Made by a program: the position numbers and the translations under genes. Below the pieces are notes generated by a model. The model had not been told where the DNA came from, did no database searches, and worked only from the letters and a program-made list of their open reading frames with translations. A DNA stretch of 64,000 bases. It comes from Aedes albopictus. Taxonomy: Eukaryota; Arthropoda; Insecta; Diptera; Culicidae. This document shows positions 32,649 to 42,765 of the stretch, one piece after another (within the stretch, counting starts at the first letter, position 1; each line of letters opens with the position of its first letter). The stretch is taken from contig NC_085138.1 in assembly GCF_035046485.1 (NCBI RefSeq), forward strand, positions 91,189,228 to 91,253,227, read 5' to 3'.

Positions 32649-34077
32649 GGAGGGGCCATGATTGTGTCAAATTCCGAAGATATTCTTCTACTGTTGGGAT
32701 AAAAATATCAATAATGCCTCGAAGTGTGTCCGGAAGGCCGATGGCATCATATAAGCGATCCACAAGAACCCTGAAAGTTAGCAGTCCTCTTTTGGGTTTG
32801 GGAGGTTTAGTTGAAGTTCGAGGAGCTTTTGTAGCCTTTTTCTTGCTACTTTGTCGAATGCTTTTTTTTGAAGTATATTTTACAGTCGGAGGCGGATTCA
32901 CTGGGTCTTTACTGCAGCATGGAACTGAGTAATCAGGGGCCTGTTTGTTCGGAGTTTTTAAATTTACTCCGCTTCCTTTTGTATTAGGCAAACTTTTGAG
33001 GGAAGATTTCAAAAAGACCTTTCGGCGCAATCCCGGGGAAGATGATGACTTCCTTTTTCCAGGTGCGTGTACCTCCGAAGAAGATCCACCCTCATCAGTT
33101 TCGTCATCGTCCTGATCATCAGAAGACAACTCGTGAAAGGGATTTTCAACTGGGACAGCTGATTCAGACACGGATTCTGGTGTTTTAAAAGATTTCACCA
33201 TCTCCGCATATGTCTGTTTGGAGCGCCTTATGATAGAACGACTCTCATTTTTAATGCGTCTTTTATAGGCCGGGCAATCTTGCAAGTCATGTGGATCTCC
33301 GCCACAGTAGCTACACTTTTCAGCTTCCTGTGTGCAAGAGTCCTCTAAATGAGCCTGGTTGCATTTGCCACAACGGGGCTTGTTGTCGCAAAAGCTATCA
33401 CTGTGACCAAACTGCTTGCATTTGGTACAATTGAATACCTTCGGCCTAAAAAGACGCACTGGGTAAAAAGCACCATCAATGACTACAAATTCTGGGAGGA
33501 CGGAACCTGGGAAAGTCACTCGAAAAAATGCTGATGGCGAGTACACTTTCTCACTCCCTTCAATGGAAGCCTTAGACAGCCGCTTACAATCTAGGATTGC
33601 CACATCGGGGATAGATCTATTCTTAAAGCGTCCGAATCCGCTCTTGATGTCCTCGCACGTCAGCATTTCGTCGAGGATCTTCCCCTCCACCTCTACTTCT
33701 CGTGCCGGCACATAGATCGTATATTCACAGCTAAACGCTTCGTGCTGAGCAATTTCATTTGCTGCTTTGTAACTAGGTGCAGTTACACGCAGCTTGGTCT
33801 GTTTCACTTGGTGAATAACAGTCCCAGGATACTTACGCGTCAGATCTCGAGAGATTGAGAGTACATTCAACGGTTTGTTTTTGCGCCGGAAATAGACAAC
33901 CCAAGGCCCAGGCGAAGATGGTTGGTAAAATCGCGTTCGAGCAATGATATCTTTTGGAGGCGTTTCGCCTCCATTTGAAACTTCCATGTGGGAATTACTA
34001 TTCCGCACCAAATGAGAGAAAAGAAAATGCACCAAAGAAAAGAAAAAAAAACAAACCAAACGTCCAATACAATCCAA
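32620..34077 (-). CDS. ORF1 protein: gag-like RNA-binding protein with three zinc knuckles
   Basis: A 485-residue nucleic-acid-binding protein expected to coat the element's RNA. Three zinc knuckles lie in tandem: C217-C220-H225-C230 (CX2CX4HX4C), C236-C239-H243-C248 (CX2CX3HX4C) and C255-C258-H263-C268 (CX2CX4HX4C). They are followed by an acidic, serine-rich stretch and a lysine-rich tail. The first 30 residues are Phe-rich and hydrophobic and look like translated leader, so Met31 ('MEVSNGG', near 33987) is a more likely start. The frame overlaps ORF2 by 29 nt. No stops or frameshifts. Confidence 0.88.
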   Translation of the reverse strand: MDCIGRLVCFFFFSLVHFLFSHLVRNSNSHMEVSNGGETPPKDIIARTRFYQPSSPGPWVVYFRRKNKPLNVLSISRDLTRKYPGTVIHQVKQTKLRVTAPSYKAANEIAQHEAFSCEYTIYVPAREVEVEGKILDEMLTCEDIKSGFGRFKNRSIPDVAILDCKRLSKASIEGSEKVYSPSAFFRVTFPGSVLPEFVVIDGAFYPVRLFRPKVFNCTKCKQFGHSDSFCDNKPRCGKCNQAHLEDSCTQEAEKCSYCGGDPHDLQDCPAYKRRIKNESRSIIRRSKQTYAEMVKSFKTPESVSESAVPVENPFHELSSDDQDDDETDEGGSSSEVHAPGKRKSSSSPGLRRKVFLKSSLKSLPNTKGSGVNLKTPNKQAPDYSVPCCSKDPVNPPPTVKYTSKKSIRQSSKKKATKAPRTSTKPPKPKRGLLTFRVLVDRLYDAIGLPDTLRGIIDIFIPTVEEYLRNLTQSWPLLASLISFDG

Positions 34078-34596
34078 ACTATTTTATGCCGAATGCGATT
34101 TGAACTTTGACGCACCCCAATGCATAAAACAGCTTACAGGGGGAAACAGAGGTGGAGCAAAAAAACAACCTTGAAAACAATACCGATTCGGAGAAGCGAG
34201 CGAAATTCGATTCAATTTGAAAACAATGTTATACTTAGCCGTATGGACTCGATGTGAGTGTAGCAGCTGTCCGTTCGTCCGTCCTGTGTGTTGGCAACGG
34301 CTACCTACGACCGTAGGTAGTACTCGAACGAATAAAATCAATCACCGTTTTGAGCTGTCGGCGATTATAATTATCAGGTGGCACGATACTATGTAGAACT
34401 AAGTCTACCTAGTTCGCTCCCTTCGCAGGCGCAATCACCTATGGCACTTAAATTTGCACTAAATTAAACTTTTTACTCGACCAAAAACCCACGCGGGCGG
34501 TGGGGAAAAAGACCGAAAAAAACTGTCTGCAAATTGTACCTTGTGATGAGACCGGGAACTTGTCGACCGACTCGTATAAGCGCTCAGCAAGGAATG

Positions 34597-34607
34597 AAAT
34601 GCTCGAC
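34597..34607 (+). repeat. target-site duplication, right copy, of the LOA/I element
   Basis: AAATGCTCGAC, identical to 28565-28575. It marks the true 5' end of the minus-strand element at 34596, so the copy is not 5'-truncated relative to this insertion. Confidence 0.85.
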
Positions 34608-36447
34608 TTGTTTGGCTTAATATTCATCAAGTTGAATGCTTCTTTTAAGTCCGTTTTTGCCCGTTTTGGTTGGAAGTGTGGAGATGCCAACTTCTCTTCA
34701 AAACCATTATGTAGAAAATGGCGTACTCTTCTTCTTCACATTCATGGGGGCATCCTCCAATGCGGTGGCTATAATTTTATTATCGTGTTTTTTTTTTCAA
34801 TCAAGTTGAGTTTAGTTATAATTGATTGCTTATCAAGAGTTCTGCTATTCAAGCAAGTAGTGAGCATGAAACTTTGCCGTTAACATTCTTGTTTATGAAA
34901 ACTATTGTTTTGTGGCTTCTCAGTCTTGACAAAATCAAAACACTTATGTTATTTTGTCCGACGTTTCGGTCCGTTTGGGACCTTCTTCAGGGACTCTGGA
35001 AATATTAATTTGTTAGTACGAATTTTTATAACTTCTTTTAAAACATTAAAAAATTTTTGAAAAAATGATTTTTACCAATAGTTACAGTGTTCTCGTCCAC
35101 TGTGGTTCGGCAGAACCTGTAACTGTCGCATGGATCGAGTTTCTGTTGAACGACAAGATTTGTGTTTGAGATTTCAATATCCTCCCACGCGATTTGTTCT
35201 AGTGTACTTACTCCCGCACAATCGCAGCCAAATCGGATGCCCTATCGGAAAGAAAACTCGGTCCAAAGTTAGCACTCCGGAATTTAGTACCTAACCCGAG
35301 AACGATCACCAAAAAAAAAACTATGGCATCATATTCATCTAATTCCGTTTGTTTCGAGTTCGAAGAAACTCAATAATGCTGTAGAGCAAAAATCTGAAGT
35401 AGGGATTTGAATGGCATTTTATCACACATTAACATTTACGTCATAAAAAGGGCATTATTTATTTAGGTTTTGAGAAATTATTCCTAATATTTTCTATTTC
35501 AGCGATAAAGGTAAATTATTTTATTGACATATTTGTCGTGTTTTTCGCCCTTTACATCTCATCCAAATTCCAGCATAACCTAATCATACTAAATTCCAGA
35601 AAATTCCAGTTCCGGTGAGTCGCTGGCATCTCGATAAATATATATCATCCCTTCCCTATTATCCCTTCCCATCCACATAACGTGTTTCTTATCGTTTCAG
35701 AGAGCGATCAATGACGCTTAAGCCTAGGCTTGTTAGCCAGCGCACATGGTGCCCTATCCCTGCCTGTGCCCCATCCCGGAAGCAAAAAAGGCCCATGGAG
35801 TGACGAATTTCTTAGCTATGTCACTCCCAACGTTGGTGTTAACAAAAATCACTTACACTCACATCAACACATCTACATGATCACCTCAAATACACTTACA
35901 CAATCTGAATCTTGCCGCATCACTCGCTTATAGTGAATCCCCAACCAAACCTTCCCAAATATCCAACTCCTTGACACCTATGGGGGTGTCGGTGAGTAGC
36001 TGACCTCTTGTAAAGTAGGTGTCATATCATCACATTCTTCCCTATCCTCGTAACGGAGAAGATGGGCGTGGCCGGCAATGGAAGTTTTCATGTCTTTTTT
36101 ACTTCAACCTCTGATTGGATAGCTGTTGCCTCCCAAATAGCATTCCATAAGCAATTAGAATAGGAGTATTAAAGTTTTAACATGACAACTTTCAGTATGC
36201 AACCTACGAATTACTCCGTTACAACGCAACGCAAAAATGGAAAAATAACTGGAATGTCATACAAGGGTATTCGTTAATCGTTTTAACTGTTAGTACTGGA
36301 ATTTTTCGTATTTATTTTTCCGTGCATATTCAGTGATAGTTATTTCTTACACTTCAAATTGGATTCGAATTCCCCAAAATTCCATATTGTAGGAGAAATT
36401 AGAACATTTGTACCGGAAGTTGGGAACCCAAATGTTGAACACATCCA
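34608..36447. other. no intact gene; mixed repeat sequence
   Basis: A hairpin with a hammerhead-like core lies at 34961-34992. The minus strand has an open stretch of about 60 codons near 35080-35265 ('EQIAWEDIEISNTNLVVQQK') that looks protein-like but is unassigned. 35700-36110 ('ccccatcccggaagc...acctatgggggtgtcgg...gaagatgggcgtggcc') resembles the 3' end of a dispersed retroelement, judged by style only. Confidence 0.35.
34961..34992 (-). other. hammerhead-like hairpin motif
   Basis: The minus strand reads CTGAAGAA, then GGTCC-loop-GGACC, then GAAACGT. CTGANGA and GAAAC around a GC stem is the hammerhead core pattern, but here one extra A separates CTGAAGA from the stem. Related strings occur at 58619-58650 and 62591-62624. 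Cleavage ability is not shown. Confidence 0.35.
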
Positions 36448-36691
36448 CTACACGCAAAAAAAAATCAGTTCCGATATACGTGCACTCCCAATCACGGCAA
36501 CGGGAACAAACGAGAACTATGCATAGCAACGATAACAACAATAAGAAATGTACACCATGAACTAGATTTCACGTTCTCAAGAACGCCCATTTGACAGCTG
36601 GAACTACTTCCAGTTCTCGGTGTATTTTTGCTTATCCTCATATTTGCGTTTGTTTGTTCACGTTTATCAGAACGGCCTTTTTCGCGTGTAG
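36448..36691. mobile_element. MITE with CTACACGC inverted ends
   Basis: CTACACGCAAAAA at the left pairs with TTTTTCGCGTGTAG at the right, 244 bp apart. Inner segments 'cgttctcaagaacg' and 'ccagctgt/acagctgg'-like blocks are also palindromic. The A-run and CACGC ends resemble the 14531-15230 element. No ORF. Confidence 0.55.
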
Positions 36692-37499
36692 CTTATTCTC
36701 ATGTTGACCAACTCTCGCTACCCAAGTAACAATGAATGCTGAACAGTGAGAGTATTAGCTGAACATTGACTGGTTAATGGTGTCAGTGGCCATTGTGTTC
36801 AGCTGAATATTGGTCTGCAGTTGTTCAACCTCTTTAATCAGCAATACATAGATGGCTGAATATTAGGGTGTCCCAAAATTACACATGGTCAAAAAGCTTG
36901 GGGGCTCACCCTGCAAATGATAGCTAAGGGTGTTAGAAACAAACTTTTGTATGACGAAAACTTTCAGAAATGACGTTTAGAGGTCGCCCCAGCGAGATTT
37001 TTCAAAAATGGACATTTTCCGTAATAAATTTCATACAAATATGTTATACCGTACAAAAATTGGCAATACCCACCATTTTTATATTTTTTACAGCTCGTTA
37101 TAGATCCAAACTACTTGGGAACAATAATCAACATGTTTTTCAGGTAACGTTTTGATACTGCCTTTTTGAATTTACTAAAATTAGTCATTTTTCGATATAC
37201 CTACTATGCATTTTACACATCATAAAAAGTATCTGAACCTAATGCTAATTTGAAACAATTTTCATAAACGTTTTCATAAACATTTATAAGGTGATACATT
37301 CCGCAAAACATGCCGTCTTTGTTTTTCAATGATGTTGTTCAAATCGTTCAAAGGCATGAATAAAACGTTCTAGTAGTCCCTATCAATTTGAATGACGTCA
37401 CTTGTTTATGTCCAAAACTGTTGTTTACCAGCCTACCTTGTTTTATTAAATGCCGTGTATGTATTATGGTGATCAAATTGTTCTAATCTTAGATAACAT
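36692..37499. other. no gene recognised
   Basis: AT-rich. 36730-36860 has repeated 'gctgaacat/gctgaatatt' phrases. 'agggtgtcccaaaa' at 36865 looks like a DNA-transposon end, but I could not find its partner. Confidence 0.35.
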
Positions 37500-37510
37500 T
37501 ACGTTAACTG

Positions 37511-37656
37511 GTTATCACGCCGAGGACCTGGGATCGAATCCCACTCCCGACAAACTCACAAAATGTGGGTTCTTCCTTCGGAAGGGAAGTAAAGCGTGGG
37601 TCCCGAGATGAACTAGCCTAGGGCTAAAAATCTCGTTAATACAGATAAAAAAAAAA
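37511..37656 (+). mobile_element. short tRNA-derived SINE with 11-bp target duplication
   Basis: A 146-bp element with B box GGGATCGAATCCC, body 'tagcctagggctaaaaatct' and a poly(A) tail. Flanked by tacgttaactg at 37500-37510 and 37657-37667. The A-box end is shortened, so it is probably 5'-truncated or a divergent head. This is a different family from the Feilai-like copies. Confidence 0.75.
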
Positions 37657-37960
37657 TACGTTAACTGATTCATCGCATCCCACCCGTTTCAATTTGCCTC
37701 GGTGTATCTTATTTTCGGTGTTGATAAGATAGTTCAAGTTAGTAAATGTCAAAAAAGATATGCTCTGCTTTTTGGAATGTCTTGAATAGGAACTTAGTAT
37801 CTAAAAATTGGTATTCTTACGAAAAGTGTTTGTAACCGCGATTTGAATTTGGGATGGATCAACGAATTCGCCTTTTGTCACTTTGCAATTGTTTCCTGGG
37901 TTGTTTCACTGGTCCAGGACTTATACGTCTTCGTGCGGAGAAATAATTGAAAAAAAAATC

Positions 37961-38187
37961 CAAGCCGAGAAGCTGAACATCACCTATGTTAATCCGAAGG
38001 CCAAGGTTGGGCTGTTGACTAATAATGGCGATCGAGCGGAAGCAGGTGGACAAGAATGGTTTGCTGAAGATTCTCAGGAGGCCAAAATGGACCAAGGAGA
38101 CAACTCCGGAGGAGCTGCAAACCATGGAGAATGAGAACTTTCTGGACTGAAGAAGAGGATTGGCCGCCCTGAAGGAGGAGGATGGAA
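37961..38187 (+). pseudogene. LSG1: fragment of the LSG1 (large-subunit GTPase 1) gene, broken
   Basis: Plus-strand translation gives 'QAEKLNITYVNPKAKVGLL' in one frame. After a shift near 38030 another frame gives 'LRRPKWTKETTPEELQ' and 'MENENFLD', a stop (TGA where the family has W), then 'RRGLAALKEED'. This block order matches the region just before the GTPase domain of LSG1, the cytoplasmic GTPase that releases NMD3 from 60S ribosomal subunits. The match is from memory of the family. About 75 codons remain, with at least one frameshift and one stop. It ends exactly where the inverted-repeat element at 38188 begins and does not continue on the far side. A processed or segmental pseudogene fragment is likely. 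Confidence 0.65.
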
Positions 38188-40372
38188 GATTGTACGACAT
38201 TTCCCCGAAAACCAGTTACCCGAATGAAATTTCCCCGAAAGTTTTTTCCCCGAATGCACCATTTCCCTGAAAAGATTATTGAAGTTTATATGGTAGAATG
38301 GGTCAGTAGGCCGTCTTTCTCATTTTCTTCATAAACGATGTTTAAATCTGTTTTCGAAGTCCTAGAAGATGTTTGAGTCCCTTGAGTTTTTTACATATAT
38401 GATTTCTTGATGTTGATGTTATACTGATTAATTGACCACTCTGCCATCATTTCATCTGAAAATTTCACTTCTTTTTATAACACGCAGTTGATTTTAGTAG
38501 TATTGACGGTAGTAATTTATTAAATCACTAACAGTCCCATGACAGATTTATCTTCTGTGAGAAGTCGGTTATTCTTTTGAGTATTGGGTTTTATATATGT
38601 GTTGCGAAGAGGCATTGGCTGTACCGACTCTTTTAGCAGATAACTATGAAGCAAACACATGATTGCTATTGGACCAGATACAAAGCTGCAAGTATGATTT
38701 TATTCAGTTAAATAATTTTAGAGTATAATAATAAAACTTACAAATTCGGTGGAATTATAGTGGAACCATCTATCTGGTTTCCAACCGTCACCTCCTCACT
38801 AAATAATTTAATTACATTGTCTTTTGTCATCAGCCGTCAAGCATTGTCACTTATGAAACTTCTTGGGTGTGCATGTAATTAAAATAAATACTGAAATCTA
38901 AAGAGCGCAATTATGCGCAACAATATGATCAAACTGGGTTTCTCATGGTTTTCAACTCAACCGGACTGATGCCCGTCCGGCGTAATAACACTTTCGGCCT
39001 GATGAACTGCGGCCTAACGTATTTCAGCCTGACATACTTCTGCCTAAATATCCAGCACCATATTTTGGCCCGATTGATAACCTTTCAGTTAATAAAAATT
39101 TTCCTTCTTTCAAACATAGGCTGTTATTTCAAGTTTAACTGCTAAATTAATCTTCAGTAATTTGACTGCTGCTATATGTATTTATAAGTTTTTGTTTGTT
39201 TTTTTTTGTTTTTTGTGATCAACTGTTCTAGTATCTATAGGCGTTATAGTAGAAATCTTCATCAAAGATTCTCCCTTCTTTCATCATATACTGTTCTTTC
39301 AAAATAATGTCGGCAGTCTAACTACCAACATGTTCTATAGAAATGTCTATTCCAAATGCTACGTCGGTCATGATTGATGCATTGATTTACAAAAAAATAT
39401 GAAGAGTGCTTAGCTTCAAATCTATTTGTCAAACAAATTGAGTTCCATTGACTTTTCGTTTTAAAGCCTGTTATTATCGTCGCACCACCAAATCGAAGTC
39501 GTCGCTAGAAGCACATGCGAAGTTGCAGCTGCGAAGTAAATTTGAATCTATTTTTTCTGTTGCGCATCATTAAGCTAATTAAGAGCAACAATATGCACTA
39601 ATCCAAATTGAGTTGCGACATTTCTAAGTAGGTTAAAAATCAATTTTCGCATGTTCGGTCACTTCGTATTTCGACCAAAAGCATAATATTACACATTAAA
39701 ACTCATAGGCTTCCTTCGCAAGCAAGAATACTTTAAGACTTAAAGTTTAAGTTATTTGGATCATGTGTTTTACAATGACAATGAACTTTAGCAGATTCCT
39801 ACCACAATTATGCGTTTAAAGGGCGTTTTCATCGGTTGAATATTCAAGTTCGAACATAAATAGAAAGAACAGATTATGAATAAAAGAAGTGAAAATTATG
39901 ATGAGCGTGTTCTTAGTTCAGTGTCATATTATTTTCAAACAGTACAACAGAAAAGAACGACCCATATTTAAAAGAAGATCAAACCTCATTGAAGCTTCAT
40001 GATAAACATTAAATCTCGAAACAATCATGATAAGAGCGAATGCACAATATCAATGAGGTGTTAAAGTTCCTATGATCTTGATATCTTTCTAAAGACTACA
40101 CATCGGCACACTTTGTACTCAGGCTAACTTTCCGCTACTTCGTTTCAAAGACTAGTTCAGATAATGGAAATAATCAGAAAATGAATCAGAATGGTAAAAA
40201 ATGAAAAATGGTGAAAATGATCAGAAACCAGTACTAAACATAGTATTATAAATGTTTCGGGGAAACGGTCCATTCAGGAAAACGGTTTGTTCGGGGAATC
40301 GTTTTTCGGGGAAATAACTTTCGGAGAAACTTCATTCAGGGAATTGGTTTTTGGGGGAAATGTCGTACAATC
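38188..40372. mobile_element. 2.2-kb inverted-repeat element, GATTGTACGACATTTCCC ends
   Basis: GATTGTACGACATTTCCCC at the left and its inverse ending at 40372. Both arms then carry repeated 'ttccccgaa/ttcggggaa' phrases for about 90-130 bp. The inside is AT-rich with no transposase; 38960-39060 has short repeats of the 'cggcctgatgaactgcggcc' type. No target duplication found. A non-autonomous DNA element or foldback-like element. Confidence 0.6.
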
Positions 40373-40374
40373 GG

Positions 40375-40562
40375 GGCGAGTGCGATCCCCCAATTAACTG
40401 TTGCCTCAAAACTCTGCAAATAGCTCTCCGTTTTCGTACATTCCCCCAAGACCATGAATACATGCACATAGTCCGAGTTGTCGGAACCAACTTTCGCGTT
40501 CATGTCGCACATTAGGATCTTTATATCACCTTTTGGAATCTCATCCACGAAAGCATTCAGTT
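40375..40562 (-). pseudogene. RTE-clade endonuclease fragment
   Basis: The minus strand reads 'VDEIPKGDIKILMCDMNAKVG', the conserved core of the RTE/JAM1 APE endonuclease (normally with GD.NAK), followed by degenerate sequence. It is cut at 40373 by the inverted-repeat element and at about 40565 by a SINE. Confidence 0.65.
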
Positions 40563-40567
40563 GACAG

Positions 40568-40765
40568 TTAAATGTGTGGCTCCGTGGTCGTGCGGCAAGT
40601 GTCACCAAGCTCTTAGTTGCATCGTGCTGATGAGCGCGGGTTCGATTCCCGCCGCAGCTGCCAGGAAAAGTTTTCGGCTGTGCCACTGGGCGTTGCATGC
40701 TAATTCGTTGTCTAGTGTCGTATTTCCTTCAAAGAGCATTGAACGTGTCCGTGTCTTAAAAAAAA
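40568..40765 (+). mobile_element. tRNA-derived SINE, second family
   Basis: Head 'ggctccgtggtcgtgcggca' (A-box-like), B box GGTTCGATTCCC and an A-run at about 40758-40766. The body contains 'aggaaaagttttcgg', like the SINE at 19312. It is inserted next to RTE sequence. I could not confirm a target duplication. Confidence 0.6.
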
Positions 40766-40769
40766 TCCT

Positions 40770-41206
40770 TTTTGTCTTGCATTTCAACAGCATCGGCTGG
40801 CGCGTAACCTTTGATCATGGTAAGGTTTCGAACCCGTGTTCTGAATCTGGCTATAATTCTCCTCTCGTTCCCTCCCACTTCAAGAGCGCAACGTGGGCGT
40901 GAACCTTGAGCAGGAAACCAACTACACGGCGACGAGGAGCGTGTTTGCCTCACTCTGCCAGAATATAGCAGAATTTACCCCATTGCCAATCTGACTTCCA
41001 CAAAGTTTGGCCAACAGTCTTCGCTCAACTCTAGGATCTCAAATAATAATCTTTGGGGAAAATGGCTGCAGGATACGTGGAAATCCTCAAGTAAGCACCA
41101 AAAACTGGAATATTGATCTCATAATTTATACAAGTAGCATAATACATACGTTCCACTTTGCCTTAATATCCGACACAGACTTATAAAACTGCCTTTGGCC
41201 AACAAT
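40770..41206. other. no gene recognised
   Basis: Flank of the LTR element. Short frames only. 40900-41050 has a coding-like texture, possibly more retroelement debris, that I cannot assign. Confidence 0.35.
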
Positions 41207-41210
41207 CAGG

Positions 41211-42742
41211 TGAAGCGCCCTGTACCGTCCAGGGGCTGCATTAAACACTACACGGAATGTGATATCTTTAATTTCATTACAGTCCGACGTAGTTTTAATA
41301 AATTATATTGAAGTATCACAAACCATCACTTATCTTATATTACAACGATTCACTTTTTCTCCTTAGTATTGTTCTAGTCTTTCCTAAAAACTTTTCAACG
41401 AATTACATTACACTTTTCACTTAATTCGTATCACCTAAGTCCTTGCTTTTCGTACTAACTACAGCCTTTATTTGGACAGTATCTAGAGGTGTCCCACATG
41501 GGAGCTCAAGACTTATCCGATGTGCTGCCTGCGTTAACGTTGTCACCGAACTCCCCGACTACTGACCCCGACTGAAGCCAAAGCTTCCGTATTTATAGCC
41601 TAAATTTCCTAGCAATACCCGAACCAGCTTGGGCGTGTCTAAAATTCCTACGATCATTCTCGTCTTGCCGAAGATGTCATGATAAATCCTAACAATGCCC
41701 GAACCAACTTGGGCGTATCCAATACCCTACCAAATGAAAATACTAATAAGTCCAAAACCTAGACCTCTACCTATCCTACTTGTCCTCATCGTGATTAAAA
41801 TCCTTCTCTTCTTGAAAACATCACGACTCTTCTATCTTGGGCGTATCCCAAGCCCTACCAAGAATCTTAATGCCAACGAAAAACTTAAATCTCCTAACCA
41901 CGCCTGACTTGGGCGTGTTCGCACAAAACCTACTGAGAATCTTTACACCAAGGCCTACATCTTCTAGCCCCGCCTCACTTGAGCGTATACAAGGCTTGGG
42001 TGTGTGAAAGAATTGAACCCCACCATCGACGTCATTATCATTCTCCCCATCATCATCATCGTCACCATCATCATCCTCATCGTCTTTGGAATTTGGCACC
42101 AAATTCTCCAAAACAAAGCGCCTGCTTTGTTATTGAAGTGTACCTTACTTGGGCACAGTGAACCCTAGCCAAGCCCCGTCCGCGGATGTTGGTTGAAATT
42201 ATACCCCCACATTCTTTTCTTTCAGTTTACTCGAAGTCAAAACAAATCGAGTGCAAAACAAGTCCGGCGCCGTATGCCGCCAATACGGTGTCTCAATTTC
42301 AGAACATTCCAGCTAAGGTCCACCTGAGTTCAGAACCTTACCCGGCCAATTCGGCGCCTTGATTTCGAAACAAAAATAAACAATCTTTGTTCCGGCGCGA
42401 TCAATATGATGTCGCGGTTCCATATCATTCTTTCGGGTTTATTACCCATCGTTGTCCCAAGCGTAATTGAAATTGCATCACACCGACCGGACCTAACGCG
42501 TTGCAACACGATCGCACCCGGCCACCACCGGACGATGACGGGTTATAAAAACTAGGTCAATAACGAATGGTGCGATTTTCGTTGCTTCCAATATGCCGCG
42601 CGTGAGGTAGGTAGACCCTACTATGAAAATTGAATCTAAAATCCCCCGGGCAGCTGTTGGGAATGTGGGGTGAAAATGCATTTTTGTTTCAGTTGAATTG
42701 ACTTTGAATATCGGAGTGCGTGGGAATATTTAGGTCTATGCA
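41211..42742 (-). repeat. 3' LTR
   Basis: 1532 bp, offset 13833 bp from the 5' LTR. On the minus strand it carries a TATA box (TATAAAT, 41591-41597) and a polyadenylation signal AATAAA (41468-41473) about 120 nt further on, which places R between them. A (CAT)n-like run lies near 42045-42080. Small open frames inside are repeated exactly in the other LTR and are not genes. Confidence 0.92.
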
Positions 42743-42765
42743 TGCCCTCCCACTTAGCGGAGTTT
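42743..42765 (-). other. polypurine tract of the LTR element
   Basis: Directly before the 3' LTR the minus strand reads 'aagtgggagggca' and then TGCATAG. This purine-rich stretch is the expected plus-strand primer site for reverse transcription. Confidence 0.7.

Larger units (their letters stand above)
28576..34596 (-). mobile_element. full-length LOA/I-group non-LTR retrotransposon
   Basis: About 6.02 kb on the minus strand, bounded by a perfect 11-bp target duplication. The 3' end is a run of nine A. In order it has a 5' UTR of about 0.5 kb, ORF1 (34077-32620), ORF2 (32648-28941) and a 3' UTR of about 365 bp. RNase H after the RT together with a three-knuckle ORF1 protein places it in the I/LOA group rather than Jockey, R1 or RTE. 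Both ORFs are uninterrupted and the duplication is exact, so this is a young copy that may still encode functional proteins. The internal promoter is expected in the 5' UTR; I do not see a decisive motif. Confidence 0.9.

Noticed and set aside
41821..42111. 96-codon D/G-rich frame in the LTRs (repeated at 55654-55944)
   Set aside because: Produced by a (CAT)n/(GAT)n run inside the LTR; present identically in both LTRs.
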